Shown here piece after piece: positions 46,888 to 55,558 of a stretch of 64,000 bases of DNA. The notes below the pieces were generated by a model. The model searched no databases, was not told the origin of the DNA, and saw nothing but the letters and a program-made list of their open reading frames with translations. Positions within the stretch are counted from its first letter, which is position 1. The number at the start of each line of letters is the position of its first letter. A program made the translations under genes and the position numbers. The stretch is from assembly GCF_005796225.1 (NCBI RefSeq), contig NZ_VAHO01000001.1, positions 248,001 through 312,000 on the forward strand, in the 5' to 3' direction. This DNA is from Pseudarthrobacter sp. NamE5. Its GTDB lineage: Bacteria > Actinomycetota > Actinomycetes > Actinomycetales > Micrococcaceae.

Positions 46888-48162
46888 TCAGAGGCGGGGC
46901 TGGCAGGTGTCGGGGCCGTAGCGCAGCCAGTCCGGCAGGGCGGCGGTGAAAGCGTCACGGACATCTGGGGTGTTGGTGACCGTCCAGTCCACTCTCCCTT
47001 TGACTTCCACTTCTTCTTTGTCCCATTCAAACCAATTGATCATTTTCAGCTGCGGGAACCGCGTGGCGGTGGCGGGGTCGAAAAGCTGTTCCCACCAGGC
47101 CTGCTTGATTGGAAGTTCCCCTTCACCGCCGGCTCCGGGGGCGAAGAGCGCTGCTGTTTCCGGTACGGCTACGGGCTTGCCGTGCGCTTCTCCGTAGACC
47201 TGGTAGAAGTCGGGAAGCAGGCTGTCATCACCGTTCGCGCCGACGTAGTTGCCTGTGAGCTGGTCAGCGAATTTGCCCGGCTCCGGAAGCTCGTTTTCTC
47301 CCCACGGGTACTCTAATCCCCAGTGGTAAAGGGACATCCCGACCCAGTCCACCGCGTCATTGCCCGGGTAGTACGGGGCGTAGGCGTCGTCGTTCATGGT
47401 CAACGCACCGTCGGCGTCGGTGTCCAGGGCAGTGAAGTCCCCGGTGCCGGGTTTGGTTTCGTACTGGCCTCCGGCGAACGGGTAGCCGCCGCCGTAGTTC
47501 GGCGCCCACATCATCGCCGAGCCCGGGGCGTGGGTGTGCACCGCCTCGGCTAGGGTCCGGAACGCCATAATGTAGAGGGCAGGCTGCTGGGACCACGGGT
47601 ACCAGGAGCCGTTCATTTCATGGGCGAACCGGACAATCACCGGGACGCCGTCGGCATTGAACTGCGCCAGGTCCCTGGCCAACGCCTCGGCGGAGTCGGG
47701 GGTGACCGCAGCCAGCCCGTTCACGGGTTCGAGGGTCAGCAGCATCATCTGGCCGTCAGCCCGGATCTGCTGCACAGCCCGTTGCAGATCAACCTTTTCC
47801 TGCCCCGTGTACGGGAATCCGGTGAAGGACACGCTCACGGCCGGTTTGCGGCCCAGGTCCGCAGCGTAAGCCGCCAAGGGTTTGGCCTGCCAATCGAGGT
47901 TCACTCCAAACAGCGTCCCGGTCTCCGGGACCATCTCGGCCCGGTCAAGGACCTCGCAGACAGAGGCCGCCGGCGCGGTCCCTAGAGTCTGGGTCTGCTG
48001 CCGTTGCTGCTCATGCGCCCTGGCCGACAGGCTGCCGTAGATCCCGGCAGCACCTACTCCCCCGGCCACCAGCACCACTACCCCGGCCAGCGCCACAACC
48101 TGTCGCGTCTCCGACAAACCCTTCCGCCCGGACCGGTTCTTTTTCTGAGTCCTTCCGGACAT
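46888..48162 (-). CDS. Membrane-anchored GH26-like glycoside hydrolase
   Basis: 424 residues. A basic cytoplasmic N-terminus (KKNRSGRKG) is followed by an uncleaved-looking membrane anchor (about 23-46), then a GH26-type barrel. The acid/base Glu is in RFAHEMNGSWYPW and the nucleophile in VAVPETAALF. A DTDADGALT loop looks like an EF-hand calcium site inserted near the middle. It is related to the GH26 protein at 35.2 kb in the first motif but differs elsewhere. It probably acts on a beta-mannan-like glycan at the cell surface. It is single, with no polymerase beside it. Confidence 0.85.
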   Translation of the reverse strand: MSGRTQKKNRSGRKGLSETRQVVALAGVVVLVAGGVGAAGIYGSLSARAHEQQRQQTQTLGTAPAASVCEVLDRAEMVPETGTLFGVNLDWQAKPLAAYAADLGRKPAVSVSFTGFPYTGQEKVDLQRAVQQIRADGQMMLLTLEPVNGLAAVTPDSAEALARDLAQFNADGVPVIVRFAHEMNGSWYPWSQQPALYIMAFRTLAEAVHTHAPGSAMMWAPNYGGGYPFAGGQYETKPGTGDFTALDTDADGALTMNDDAYAPYYPGNDAVDWVGMSLYHWGLEYPWGENELPEPGKFADQLTGNYVGANGDDSLLPDFYQVYGEAHGKPVAVPETAALFAPGAGGEGELPIKQAWWEQLFDPATATRFPQLKMINWFEWDKEEVEVKGRVDWTVTNTPDVRDAFTAALPDWLRYGPDTCQPRL

Positions 48163-48250
48163 GCCTGTATAACCCCCATTTGACCTGCAATTTCTCCCAT
48201 CCTAGGCACTGACTGGGCTCTGCGGGGCCGGGTAGGGCAGGATGCTGGGC

Positions 48251-48526
48251 ATGACGAATCGTGCAACCGAAACGTCAAGCGCCGGGGACACCCTGCGGGT
48301 GCCATTCTGGATCGTCCGTGCCGGGGTCGTCGTGGGCGCCTTCTGGGCACTGGCCGGTGTAGCCGTTGGCGTATGGGCCCGGCAAAACACCAAGCCTGAC
48401 AGGGCCGGCCCCTGCGACACCACAGCGGTTCCTCACCCCCGTACTGCCGGTAAGCATCCAACAACGACCTCACCCGGGCACGGGCGCCGATGGAGGAAGG
48501 CATGGCTGAGCATTCCATCTCAATAG
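48251..48526 (+). CDS. Small membrane protein, probably truncated
   Basis: From ATG 48251 (AGGA upstream) the frame encodes a polar N-terminus and one strong hydrophobic segment (WIVRAGVVVGAFWALAGVAV), then a Pro/Thr/Arg-rich tail that reads like out-of-frame DNA. The 3' part overlaps the PAS remnant on the other strand, so the original C-terminus was probably replaced. Divergent from the GH26 gene. Confidence 0.4.
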   Translation: MTNRATETSSAGDTLRVPFWIVRAGVVVGAFWALAGVAVGVWARQNTKPDRAGPCDTTAVPHPRTAGKHPTTTSPGHGRRWRKAWLSIPSQ

Positions 48527-48838
48527 CCATGGCGCGGGTCAAGTCGATCATGAACCCGTGAATGGTCACGACCTTGCCCGCCACGTCCCGGTCCGCCTCG
48601 GCCACGGTCAGCACGCGGTGTTCCCGGCCCTTACTGTCGAGGATGCGGTGAAAGTTGGAGCCCTGGCCGCCCTCCGTGGACAGGATTTGAATGAGCTGGC
48701 GTGCCGCTTCCCGGTCATCAGGGTGCTGTGGGCGAGCACGAGCTCAACGGTGGGAACCACCTCGCCCCGGCTGTATCCGTGAATTCGGTACAAGCCCTCG
48801 GACCACTCCAGCATCGGGCTCCCATCGTGGTGTCGCAT
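48498..48838 (-). pseudogene. Frameshifted PAS-domain gene remnant
   Basis: Minus strand from 48838 encodes MLEWSEGLYRIHGYSRGEVV, the start of a PAS fold typical of PAS-ANTAR proteins. After a one-base loss near 48726 the frame shifts and continues as DDREAARQLIQILSTEGG, FHRILDSKGREHRVLTVAE and VVTIHGFMIDLTRAMA. The ANTAR domain expected next is absent. The break next to the duplicated ECF module suggests that rearrangement removed the rest. Confidence 0.7.
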
Positions 48839-48865
48839 CTAACTGAGCCTTTCGTTGCCCCTAGG

Positions 48866-49018
48866 ATGAGCCTCATGACAGCTGATGATGACAAGGATCC
48901 TCCCGTACCCGCCGATCTGGTCGGCGCTCCAAAGCGAATCCATCGGGATCAGGTCGCCGAAAAGTCTGACCGATCCGACCACCATGGCCCGGCTGACGGG
49001 CCGAACGACCAAGACTGA
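48866..49018 (+). CDS. Small acidic protein upstream of the ECF42 module (copy 2)
   Basis: 50-codon paralogue of the small ORF at 33004. Shared features are the MSLM start, DPPVPADLVGAPKRIHRD and DRSDH. The tail differs (GPADGPNDQD). A second ATG at 48875 is possible. It precedes the DGPF copy by about 130 bp, including the putative ECF promoter. Function unknown. Confidence 0.5.
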   Translation: MSLMTADDDKDPPVPADLVGAPKRIHRDQVAEKSDRSDHHGPADGPNDQD

Positions 49019-49069
49019 CAAGCCGATCAGGCTATCGTCGTCAGGCATTTTGAAAATATTTCTAGTCCT

Positions 49070-49096
49070 TGTCGATCCGGCGCTTGCCCGTTCGAC
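49070..49096 (+). promoter_or_regulatory. Putative ECF42-type promoter (copy 2)
   Basis: TGTCGA at 49070, a 17-bp spacer and CGAC at 49093 reproduce the element at 33248 while flanking bases differ. It could still be read by the intact sigma factor at 33.8 kb. Confidence 0.6.
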
Positions 49097-49146
49097 GCGA
49101 TAGTAGAAGGACGCATCAGGCGTTCTCATTATGAAGGAGAAGAACA

Positions 49147-49572
49147 GTGAAGTTCATGCTGATTATGCGCGCTACGGACCAGGCCAAAAAGGCCTACGAA
49201 GCTGCGGACATCGAACAGATCATCAATGCCATGGGCGCCTACAACGAATCCCTTATGAAGGCGGGGGTGCTGCTGGCCGGTGAGGGGCTCGCCGATGACA
49301 TGAGCGACGCGTTCGTTGTCGACTTTTCCGCGGAGGAGCCCATCGTTACCGACGGCCCGTACGGGGAAACCCACGAACTGTTCAACGGATTCTGGATCAT
49401 CCAGACCGCCAGCAAGGAAGAAGCGGTCCAGTGGGCAAGCCGCTGCCCCCTGGGCCCGGGAAGCAAACTCGAAGTCCGTCGCGTGACCGATATGAGTGAC
49501 TTTGAAGACTTCTCAGACAACGAATTCCTCCAAAAGGAAGCCGGCTGGCGCGAAGAACTCAACCAGCCCTAG
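49147..49572 (+). CDS. DGPF/YCII-domain protein (copy 2)
   Basis: 141 residues, almost the same as copy 1: the differences I see are at ATDQAKK versus ATAEAKK and DFSDNEF versus DFADNEF. GTG start with GAAGGAGAAG upstream. The TDGPYGETHEL motif is kept. The adjacent sigma gene is broken, so this copy would depend on the intact ECF42 factor elsewhere. Near identity points to recent duplication or gene conversion. Confidence 0.88.
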   Translation: MKFMLIMRATDQAKKAYEAADIEQIINAMGAYNESLMKAGVLLAGEGLADDMSDAFVVDFSAEEPIVTDGPYGETHELFNGFWIIQTASKEEAVQWASRCPLGPGSKLEVRRVTDMSDFEDFSDNEFLQKEAGWREELNQP

Positions 49573-49576
49573 CGAC

Positions 49577-49735
49577 ATGGCCGACAAACCCCTGGGCACC
49601 TCCACACTAGAGGTCCAGCGCACCCTGGATGCAGTGTGGCGGATCGAAAGCGCCCGGATCATCGCAACACTGGCCAAGGTGACCGGGGACGTCGGCCTGA
49701 CCCTCGGGATAACGCGTACTCTGGCTATGTCGTAA
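49577..49735 (+). pseudogene. 5' fragment of the ECF42 sigma gene
   Basis: Starts MADKPLGTSTLEVQRTLDAV and follows the intact sigma factor through ARIIATLAKVTGDVGL, where the copies part near 49701. Eleven unrelated residues and a stop follow. Only the first helices of region 2 remain, so no sigma activity is possible. Confidence 0.85.
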
Positions 49736-49827
49736 GTCGTTTCAAAAACCCGGCCATAAATTTGTGTACATAGGGGCAGCTGTCGGAACGGTCCAGCAGC
49801 GATAAGCCCGATTTCCAGGGAGGTGTA

Positions 49828-50475
49828 GTGAATCGGACCAGCAACGAAGACATCGCTAAGGCTTTCAACAAAAATGCGCGCCTCTATGACCGGTGGATGA
49901 ACTTTTTTGAGCGCTTCATTGCCAATGGGGCCCGGGCCTGGGCTGTATCGAGGGCCCAGGGGGCGGTAGTCGAGATAGGTGTGGGTTCGGGTCTGAACCT
50001 TCCGCTGTACGGCCCTGAAGTCAAGCATCTGAGAGGGTTTGACCTCTCCGAGAAGATGCTCGCTATCGCCCGCAGACGAGTAACTGAAAATTGTATCGCT
50101 CGAGTCGAGTTACATCACGGGGACGCGCAAACCCTGGACTTACCATCGGGAAGCGCGGATACCTTCATTTCCACCTTCACGTTCTGCGCCATACCAGATC
50201 CCCTCGCCGCCAGCCGTGAGGCGTATCGTGTACTCCGTCCAGGGGGAGTGTTCGTCCTGGCCGAACACGGGCGCTCCACGCGGGCCTTGGCGCGCGCCCT
50301 CATGCGGGCGATCGAACCCCTCATCATCCGTGTGAGCGCCGAGCACATCACCCGCGATCCTGTCCCATACCTGGCAAGCGCGGGCTTCAGCATCACCGAG
50401 GTCCAGCGCAGCGGACCAGGCGGCATCGTCTTTCAAATACTTGCCTACAAGCACGATACCTCCGGAAACAACTGA
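49828..50475 (+). CDS. Class I SAM-dependent methyltransferase
   Basis: Methyltransferase of 215 residues, UbiE/phospholipid-methyltransferase-like. Motif I is VVEIGVGSGLNLPLY, followed by FDLSEKMLAIARRR, GDAQTLDLPSGSADT and LRPGGVFVLAEHG. The GTG has AGGGAGG upstream. The substrate is unknown; this subfamily often methylates small lipids or metabolites. It follows the broken sigma copy but has its own upstream region. Confidence 0.88.
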   Translation: MNRTSNEDIAKAFNKNARLYDRWMNFFERFIANGARAWAVSRAQGAVVEIGVGSGLNLPLYGPEVKHLRGFDLSEKMLAIARRRVTENCIARVELHHGDAQTLDLPSGSADTFISTFTFCAIPDPLAASREAYRVLRPGGVFVLAEHGRSTRALARALMRAIEPLIIRVSAEHITRDPVPYLASAGFSITEVQRSGPGGIVFQILAYKHDTSGNN

Positions 50476-50717
50476 GGACGGTCCTGCGCTGAACTGCCTC
50501 GGTGAGTCCTGGACGCTCTGGCCCCGGCTGCCGCCGATGGTGGACGTGGACGCATCCGATAGCGTGCAGAGCATCGCAACTATTCCGCTTCTCATCTCAG
50601 TTGGATGTCCTCTTGAAACTTACCCTTTGTTCCCGGGCATGCTGCTTCTATAGTCAGCCCTGTGTGGCGGTCGTTCTTTGCCGTTAGCTGTGCAAAACCG
50701 TTGAGAGGACATTTTCG

Positions 50718-51404
50718 ATGACACATCCCACGACCACCCGAGACTTCCCCGAGGGCCGCACTACTTCCCCGCAGCCGGCCGGGAACCGTCAGACACAGGC
50801 ATCTCCAGTCCCTGCTCCTGCCCGGCCGGTAGAGCAACCACCGCGCAGTGTTGCCTTGGACATGCTGCTGGGTGCAGTAGCGGGTGCCGTCGGCGTCTGG
50901 GCGATGGACCGGGTCGGGTGGTTCCTTTACAACCATGAAGCCAAGGACGCGGTGGCCCGCGAACTGCAGGCGCGCCAGGGCGGAGACGACGTCGAGTACA
51001 CCGATGCGGAGCAGGAGGCGCTGGACCGGCAGCCGCAGGCACAATCGGCAGGCAAAGACGTCGCCCACGTCGGAGCTGAGAAAATAGCCGCTATGACCGG
51101 CATCAACGTGCACACCGGCCAACCGAATCCTTCAGGTGTTGCCCTGCATTACGCGCTGGGAATCCTGCCCGGGGCACTGCACGCTGTTATCCGCAGACAG
51201 GTGCCGATGATGCAGGCAGGTGGCGGTGCTCTCTATGGTCTGGGATTGTTCGTGGTTAATGATGAGGTGGTTGCCCCTGCGCTGGGGCTGGCCTCCGGGC
51301 CAACGGAATACCCCTGGCAGGCACACGCACGGGGTGCAGTGGCACACATGGTTCTCGGTGTCGTCACCGAAAGCGTGCTGCAGCTCTTTGACCGTGTCCG
51401 GTGA
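50718..51404 (+). CDS. YagU-like (DUF1440) membrane protein
   Basis: 228 residues. A Pro/Gln-rich cytoplasmic N-terminus (1-45) is followed by a first membrane segment (LDMLLGAVAGAVGVWAMDRV), a charged middle part (about 75-125) and two to three further hydrophobic segments (YALGILPGALHAVI, GGALYGLGLFVVNDEVVAP). This fits the YagU/DUF1440 inner-membrane family, linked to acid tolerance in E. coli. GAGAGGAC lies upstream as the ribosome-binding site. Single gene. Confidence 0.75.
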   Translation: MTHPTTTRDFPEGRTTSPQPAGNRQTQASPVPAPARPVEQPPRSVALDMLLGAVAGAVGVWAMDRVGWFLYNHEAKDAVARELQARQGGDDVEYTDAEQEALDRQPQAQSAGKDVAHVGAEKIAAMTGINVHTGQPNPSGVALHYALGILPGALHAVIRRQVPMMQAGGGALYGLGLFVVNDEVVAPALGLASGPTEYPWQAHARGAVAHMVLGVVTESVLQLFDRVR

Positions 51405-51637
51405 GTGTTGCCGGCTGCTGCGAGGAACACTGCCACGCCAGTTACCAGGAAGGACCGGGACAGGAGCAGGACGCCGCGTGCGGTAGCTATTGTCCCCCTC
51501 TTCTCCTGAATCCATTGGTAACGATAAGTGTCAGCTGACACATCTTCGCCGGGCTTCTGCCCGCCCGCGCTTTACAGTCCAGTGGACGCATTCCGGCATG
51601 GACCGTACCGATGGGCGGGCTTGGATGTCCCGGGGTC

Positions 51638-51896
51638 CTATTTGATGGTGAGGGTGCCTTTCATGTTGCCGTGGAAGATGCAATGGTAGGGGTAGGTGCC
51701 GGGTTCGGTCGGTGCGGTGAAGGTGCCGGTGCCGGGTTTCGGTCGGTGGGGTGAAGGTGCCGGCGCCGGTTTGGATGACGGCGTCGAACGCGCTGCCGGT
51801 GTCGGCGGTGAGGCTGTGCGCTTCAATGTCTTCGTTGGTGACGGTGATTTCTTCTCCGGGGCCAGGTGCCTTCAGGATGGAAGTGATCAGCGTCAA
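51638..51896 (-). pseudogene. Broken cupredoxin gene with an internal duplication
   Basis: The minus strand encodes PGEEITVTNEDIEAHSLTAD and, in another frame, TGTFTAPTEPGTYPYHC and FHGNMKGTLTIK, the copper-site half of a plastocyanin-like protein close to the intact one at 58.8 kb. A roughly 30-bp tandem duplication around 51720-51770 repeats the GTFTxPTE segment and shifts the frame. Signal peptide and first strand are also missing. Confidence 0.75.
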
Positions 51897-52377
51897 ATGT
51901 CATGGTCGGTGACTCTCTTCGAGTGCCGTACCGGCTGACTGCTCAACCACGAGCATGAACAAGTTACTCAAACTGCGTCCCGAAATCACGCTGCCGTTCC
52001 CGGGTTTTTGCCGAGCAGCTGGGCCACTTCCTAATCCGACGGGCTTTCACCCACTCAAACGAATTTTTACTTCCTGACACACGCAAAGCCGGCGCCCGGG
52101 AGCGGCAGTGCAACGCAGGTAGGGCTTGGGTTCCTGCAGGTTCAATCAGAGGCTTCAGGAACATAATCAGATGCGGGATGGGTGACACATTGTCGGAGAG
52201 GAGTAGCCATGACCTTGCTCTGCTGTGCAGGCTCGATGCTGGGCATCAACGGCTGGCAGAACCCGATTCCGAAGGGGGCTTTCGCGGACGCTGTACTAGA
52301 TGCTACGGGTACGACCGCCACATTGTGAAAGGGTCCGGGCAGCGGTCCGCTGGCGACATACCCGGGCAGCCCATGGG
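51897..52377. other. 480 bp without a confident gene
   Basis: Contains a 67-codon plus-strand frame at 52178-52381 of uncertain value and no recognisable motif. Otherwise probable spacer between pseudogenes. Confidence 0.35.
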
Positions 52378-52745
52378 GTGAGGTTCCCTGGGGAACAGGC
52401 ACGTGCTGTACTGACCCTGGTTCTGGTGCTTGCCGGCTGCACATTCGGCACTCCTGATGAAACGGCCACCTCGTCGGTTGCGGAACTTGCCCGCGAGCTG
52501 GAAGCTTTCGCCGAGGACGCACAGGCCAACGGAGCGCCTGCCGTGGTTTTCCATGTCCGGAACGGAGACCAGGAAGAGCTAAAGGCCGCCGGGGTGAATG
52601 AACTGGAGTCCAACAACCAGGCCTCCCCGCGGACAAAACGTGGATCATCGGGGCGGGGACGCCGATGGTGGCCGTGTCCGTGTTGAAGCTGAGCCTTCTG
52701 GGACCATTGGGTAGCTCCTCCCCTGGCAGCAGGAGCGGCGGATAA
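52378..52745 (+). pseudogene. N-terminal fragment of a beta-lactamase-like serine hydrolase lipoprotein
   Basis: From GTG 52378 the frame encodes a lipoprotein signal (VLTLVLVLAGC) and an N-domain as in D-alanyl-D-alanine carboxypeptidase/beta-lactamase-family proteins (LEAFAEDAQANGAPAVVFHV). After a frameshift near 52630 it reads DKTWIIGAGTPMVAVSVLKL, where the S-x-x-K active site is expected but not kept. The rest of the protein is absent. Confidence 0.55.
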
Positions 52746-52987
52746 CCCATAGAAATGGTCCCCGGTTGTGGCAGTGGTGACCAAGCGGTCACCGGCTGCG
52801 GGAACGAATGTGATGCGGCACTGCCCGGGCCGCCGCCGGAAGATGCGGGCAGAGCCTGCCGGGACAGCGGGAAGCGCAGACGGGCCGGACGGCCCCTTGC
52901 GGGAGTGGATTCGGGTGGCTTTGTGTGCTGAGATGAGGTAGAGACGCAACTGGTTCTTAGGGCCGGAAGGCTGGGATTGGAGCGGTC

Positions 52988-53710
52988 ATGGATACTGAAT
53001 TGCCGCTGGCCGATGAGCTGGCCGCAGTCTTTGCGCGGTTTTCCAACGTGCTCCTGACCGAGGAGACTGTCGCCAACGCCCTGACGCTCATCACGGAGGC
53101 GGCGGTCCTGGCCGTCGGCGACGCCGCGGGCGCGGGGGTATCTCTTCTGGACGCTAAGGGCAGCCGCAGTAGTGCAGCGTCCACGAGCAGCATCGTGGCA
53201 CGGGCAGATAGCCTGCAATACGAGCTTGGGCAGGGGCCCTGCCTTAGCGCATGGGCTTCCGGGCATCCGGTTGATATTGCTGATGTACGTACGGACTTGC
53301 GGTGGCCGGAATGGGGAGCAGCGGCAGACGAGCTGGGCTTGCGTTCTTGCGTAAGTGTTCCTCTGCTCTCGGGGAACTTGGCTTTTGGCGCCATCAAGAT
53401 TTACTGGGACAAACCCAAGGCGGCTTCGCACCGGCTGATCCGGCTGCTGGAACTGTTCGCAGCGCAAGCCTCGATCTTCCTGGTGAACGTTCAGGCCCGT
53501 GACAAGGGCCGGATGTTGAGTGAACAGCTGAAGTCGACGCTTGCCCAGCGCGACGTCCTCAGCACCGCCAAGGGAATCGTCATGTCCAATCGTCGCATCG
53601 GGGACCACGATGCGATGCTGCACCTCATGGCCAGGGCTCTGAACGAGGACCGGACGTTGCAGGAAGTGGCAGAAGACGTGATTGGGTCCACGCCGGGACT
53701 TGATACTTGA
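52988..53710 (+). CDS. GAF-ANTAR transcription antiterminator
   Basis: Signal-controlled RNA-binding protein of 240 residues. The GAF domain (about 15-165) has the common block YELGQGPCLSAWASGHPVDI. The ANTAR domain (about 180-235) has LAQRDVLSTAKGIVMSNRRI and an alanine-rich second helix. ANTAR proteins bind paired hairpins to stop termination. The target is unknown. A 98-residue protein that often accompanies such genes in Arthrobacter follows 13 bp downstream. Confidence 0.9.
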   Translation: MDTELPLADELAAVFARFSNVLLTEETVANALTLITEAAVLAVGDAAGAGVSLLDAKGSRSSAASTSSIVARADSLQYELGQGPCLSAWASGHPVDIADVRTDLRWPEWGAAADELGLRSCVSVPLLSGNLAFGAIKIYWDKPKAASHRLIRLLELFAAQASIFLVNVQARDKGRMLSEQLKSTLAQRDVLSTAKGIVMSNRRIGDHDAMLHLMARALNEDRTLQEVAEDVIGSTPGLDT

Positions 53711-53723
53711 CCGGGGGTGAACG

Positions 53724-54020
53724 ATGGCGGTCCCTGGGGGCGAGGACGAACAGCGCCACGATTTCCGGTTAGCGTTCGAGGCTGCACCGCTGGCTCTTGA
53801 GCAGGTGTGGATGAAGTACTTCAGTATAGGAGGAAAAGTCGGGCTGACCGAAGTCCAGGCCTACGTCTATGCTGCCCTCAGCATTCCACCCATGGAACGG
53901 GATATGTTGGCGCATGCGCTGAATGAGTCCCTCAATAGCCTTGGCGTCAATGGAAGGCGTGCCAGCTACAGCCGGGCAATCCACCCACGGGCAGACGAGG
54001 GTCAGGCAGGCGTGAACTAG
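53724..54020 (+). CDS. Hypothetical protein downstream of GAF-ANTAR gene
   Basis: 98 residues with GGGGGTGA before the ATG. A predicted helical segment (VGLTEVQAYVYAALSIPPMERDMLAHALNESLN, read as VGLTEVQAYVYAALS and PMERDMLAHALNE) suggests a small helical bundle. No known domain. Likely cotranscribed with the GAF-ANTAR gene, and followed by a terminator-like hairpin at 54085. Confidence 0.65.
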   Translation: MAVPGGEDEQRHDFRLAFEAAPLALEQVWMKYFSIGGKVGLTEVQAYVYAALSIPPMERDMLAHALNESLNSLGVNGRRASYSRAIHPRADEGQAGVN

Positions 54021-54084
54021 CGCATGCCGCGATGGCGTCACTGGTGTAGCCGCGATTAGTAAAGCCGGAGGGGTTGGGATCGGA

Positions 54085-54116
54085 AAGGGGCAGGAACCAC
54101 ACTGTTCCTGCCCCTT
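54085..54116. terminator. Hairpin terminator between convergent genes
   Basis: Perfect 12-bp arms AAGGGGCAGGAA / TTCCTGCCCCTT around an 8-base loop. It lies between the plus-strand small gene ending at 54020 and the minus-strand regulator ending at 54289, the place for a shared terminator. No long T tract follows, which is common in actinobacteria. Confidence 0.7.
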
Positions 54117-54288
54117 CCCGGCCATACGCGGCCCCAAAATACGAACCGACCGCAGCATCCCCTGTCCCGCCATTACCAGCCCTCTGAGCACTTTGATCAG
54201 AAGGCCCCCAAAAGGGAGGATTGAAAAGTGATGAATTGATCAATTCCTCTTTTAAGAGTGTGGGACGGTCGAAGCACAGGGTCAAGGG

Positions 54289-54882
54289 CTAAGGCCAATC
54301 GGTTTCACCGCTGGCAACGGCGTCACGTGCCACCTCGGCGAGGGGAACGCGACGTTCCACGGACTCAGCCAGAAGTGCGTTTCGAGCTGCGTCAGAGCTT
54401 AGGCCTGTCCGGGAACTGACCGATTCAACAGCTTTAGCAATCAAGGCGCGCGTCTGCAGGGATTCTTCCAGGACGGGAACAAACTCCTCCACCACGGAGG
54501 CCAGGTTCTCATTCACCGGGTCCTGTGCGCTTGGTTCCGAGGCGCCGATGGTGTCCAATCCGTTCAGTTGAGCAGCAGCCCGGGCAGACAAAACGACATC
54601 AGCGGCAGCCAGTACCCGGGCAATCTCAGGAAAAGACAAGCCGTACAGCAGCCTGCCGCCCGAACGGGTCCCGGTCACCAGGTGCTGGGCACGGAGCTGT
54701 GTCAGATGGCCCGCCAAATGAGAAGGCTTCATGCCTGTGGCAGTGCACAACTCGGGCACAGAAGCCAAACCGTTGGCCAGGACTCCAAGCACCCTGGCGC
54801 GGGCGGGATGAGCCAGCGCCTTGAAAAGCTCCGCTTCCGCAACCGCACGGGCATTGACCGCGTTCGCTTGTCCAACCACCAT
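54289..54882 (-). CDS. ArsR-type HTH regulator with ANTAR-like C-terminal domain
   Basis: 197 residues. The N-terminal winged helix (about 15-90; LFKALAHPARARVLGVLANG, LCTATGMKPSHLAGHLTQLR) is ArsR-like and lacks a CxC metal site. After a linker, residues about 143-192 (TRALIAKAVESVSSRTGLSS, DAARNALLAESVERRVPLAEVA) have the helical pattern of an ANTAR RNA-binding domain. A DNA-binding and an RNA-binding-like module in one chain is unusual. Divergent side is open intergenic DNA. Confidence 0.75.
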   Translation of the reverse strand: MVVGQANAVNARAVAEAELFKALAHPARARVLGVLANGLASVPELCTATGMKPSHLAGHLTQLRAQHLVTGTRSGGRLLYGLSFPEIARVLAAADVVLSARAAAQLNGLDTIGASEPSAQDPVNENLASVVEEFVPVLEESLQTRALIAKAVESVSSRTGLSSDAARNALLAESVERRVPLAEVARDAVASGETDWP

Positions 54883-55558
54883 GGCTCCCTACCTGCAGGC
54901 ATAAACGTTCTCCTATCGCTGATTATCCTCTCTCAGGATCACCGGGGTACTGGTTAAGCAAAGGCGCCGGAGCCTGGACGCGGAACCCCCGCAAAGCGTC
55001 ATCGCCGCGGTCCAATGCCAGCAGCCGGACCAACCCCGGTGAGGAAACTGCCCGCTCCTCACAGTTTTCGCAGGGACACGGACTTTATGCAGCGGAGCGA
55101 CCGCTAAAGGCCGTTTTCGTGTTCGTATGCCCTATGCGGGGCGAACGGCGGTGGGCACGAGGGGTGGCCTGCAGGGCCGAGCAGTACGCGCCAGCGTCCA
55201 GGAGCCGGCTGGTGCTTGGCGGGCCTGCCCCGAAGGCCATGGCAGTCTCCGTTGCCGGGTCGAACTCCTCCACAGCGGTGTCGAGATTAAGCTGCTGGTA
55301 CTGGGTCCTTCCGGCCAGGAGGGGCCGACGTATTGCTCAACCCACATCAGGGTAAGTAAGCATGGGACCAGCCTTTGCCAGGGCTACAACGACCCGGTCC
55401 GAAGGCACCAGGAGCCTTCCGCTTAGCGCAAGCCCGCCGGCGTTGAAAGTGCGGGCAGTCCGTCCGGGCAAGGGTGACGAATAGCGGGTGTGGGGTAGTT
55501 TCCTGATGGCCGCGCCAGCCCGGTGTGTGCAGGACTGTATCCCTTGAAGGGGATTGTC
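54883..55558. other. 675 bp without a confident gene
   Basis: Overlapping short frames at 55085-55430 on both strands lack ribosome-binding sites and motifs. The region carries the promoters of the ArsR-type gene and of the cupredoxin operon. Confidence 0.4.

Larger units (their letters stand above)
48850..49701. repeat. Second copy of the ECF42-DGPF module (paralogue of about 32989-33872)
   Basis: About 850 bp repeat the order small acidic ORF, ECF-type promoter, DGPF gene and first part of the sigma gene found near 33 kb. Similarity starts at the shared cttcgttgcccctaggatga and ends within the sigma gene. The DGPF coding part is nearly identical, while the small ORF and intergenic parts differ more. 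Confidence 0.85.

Noticed and set aside
52142-53623. A 493-codon minus-strand frame across the GAF-ANTAR gene
   Set aside because: It is antisense to a clear GAF-ANTAR protein and to spacer DNA, with Arg/Pro/Ser-rich shadow composition and no motif.
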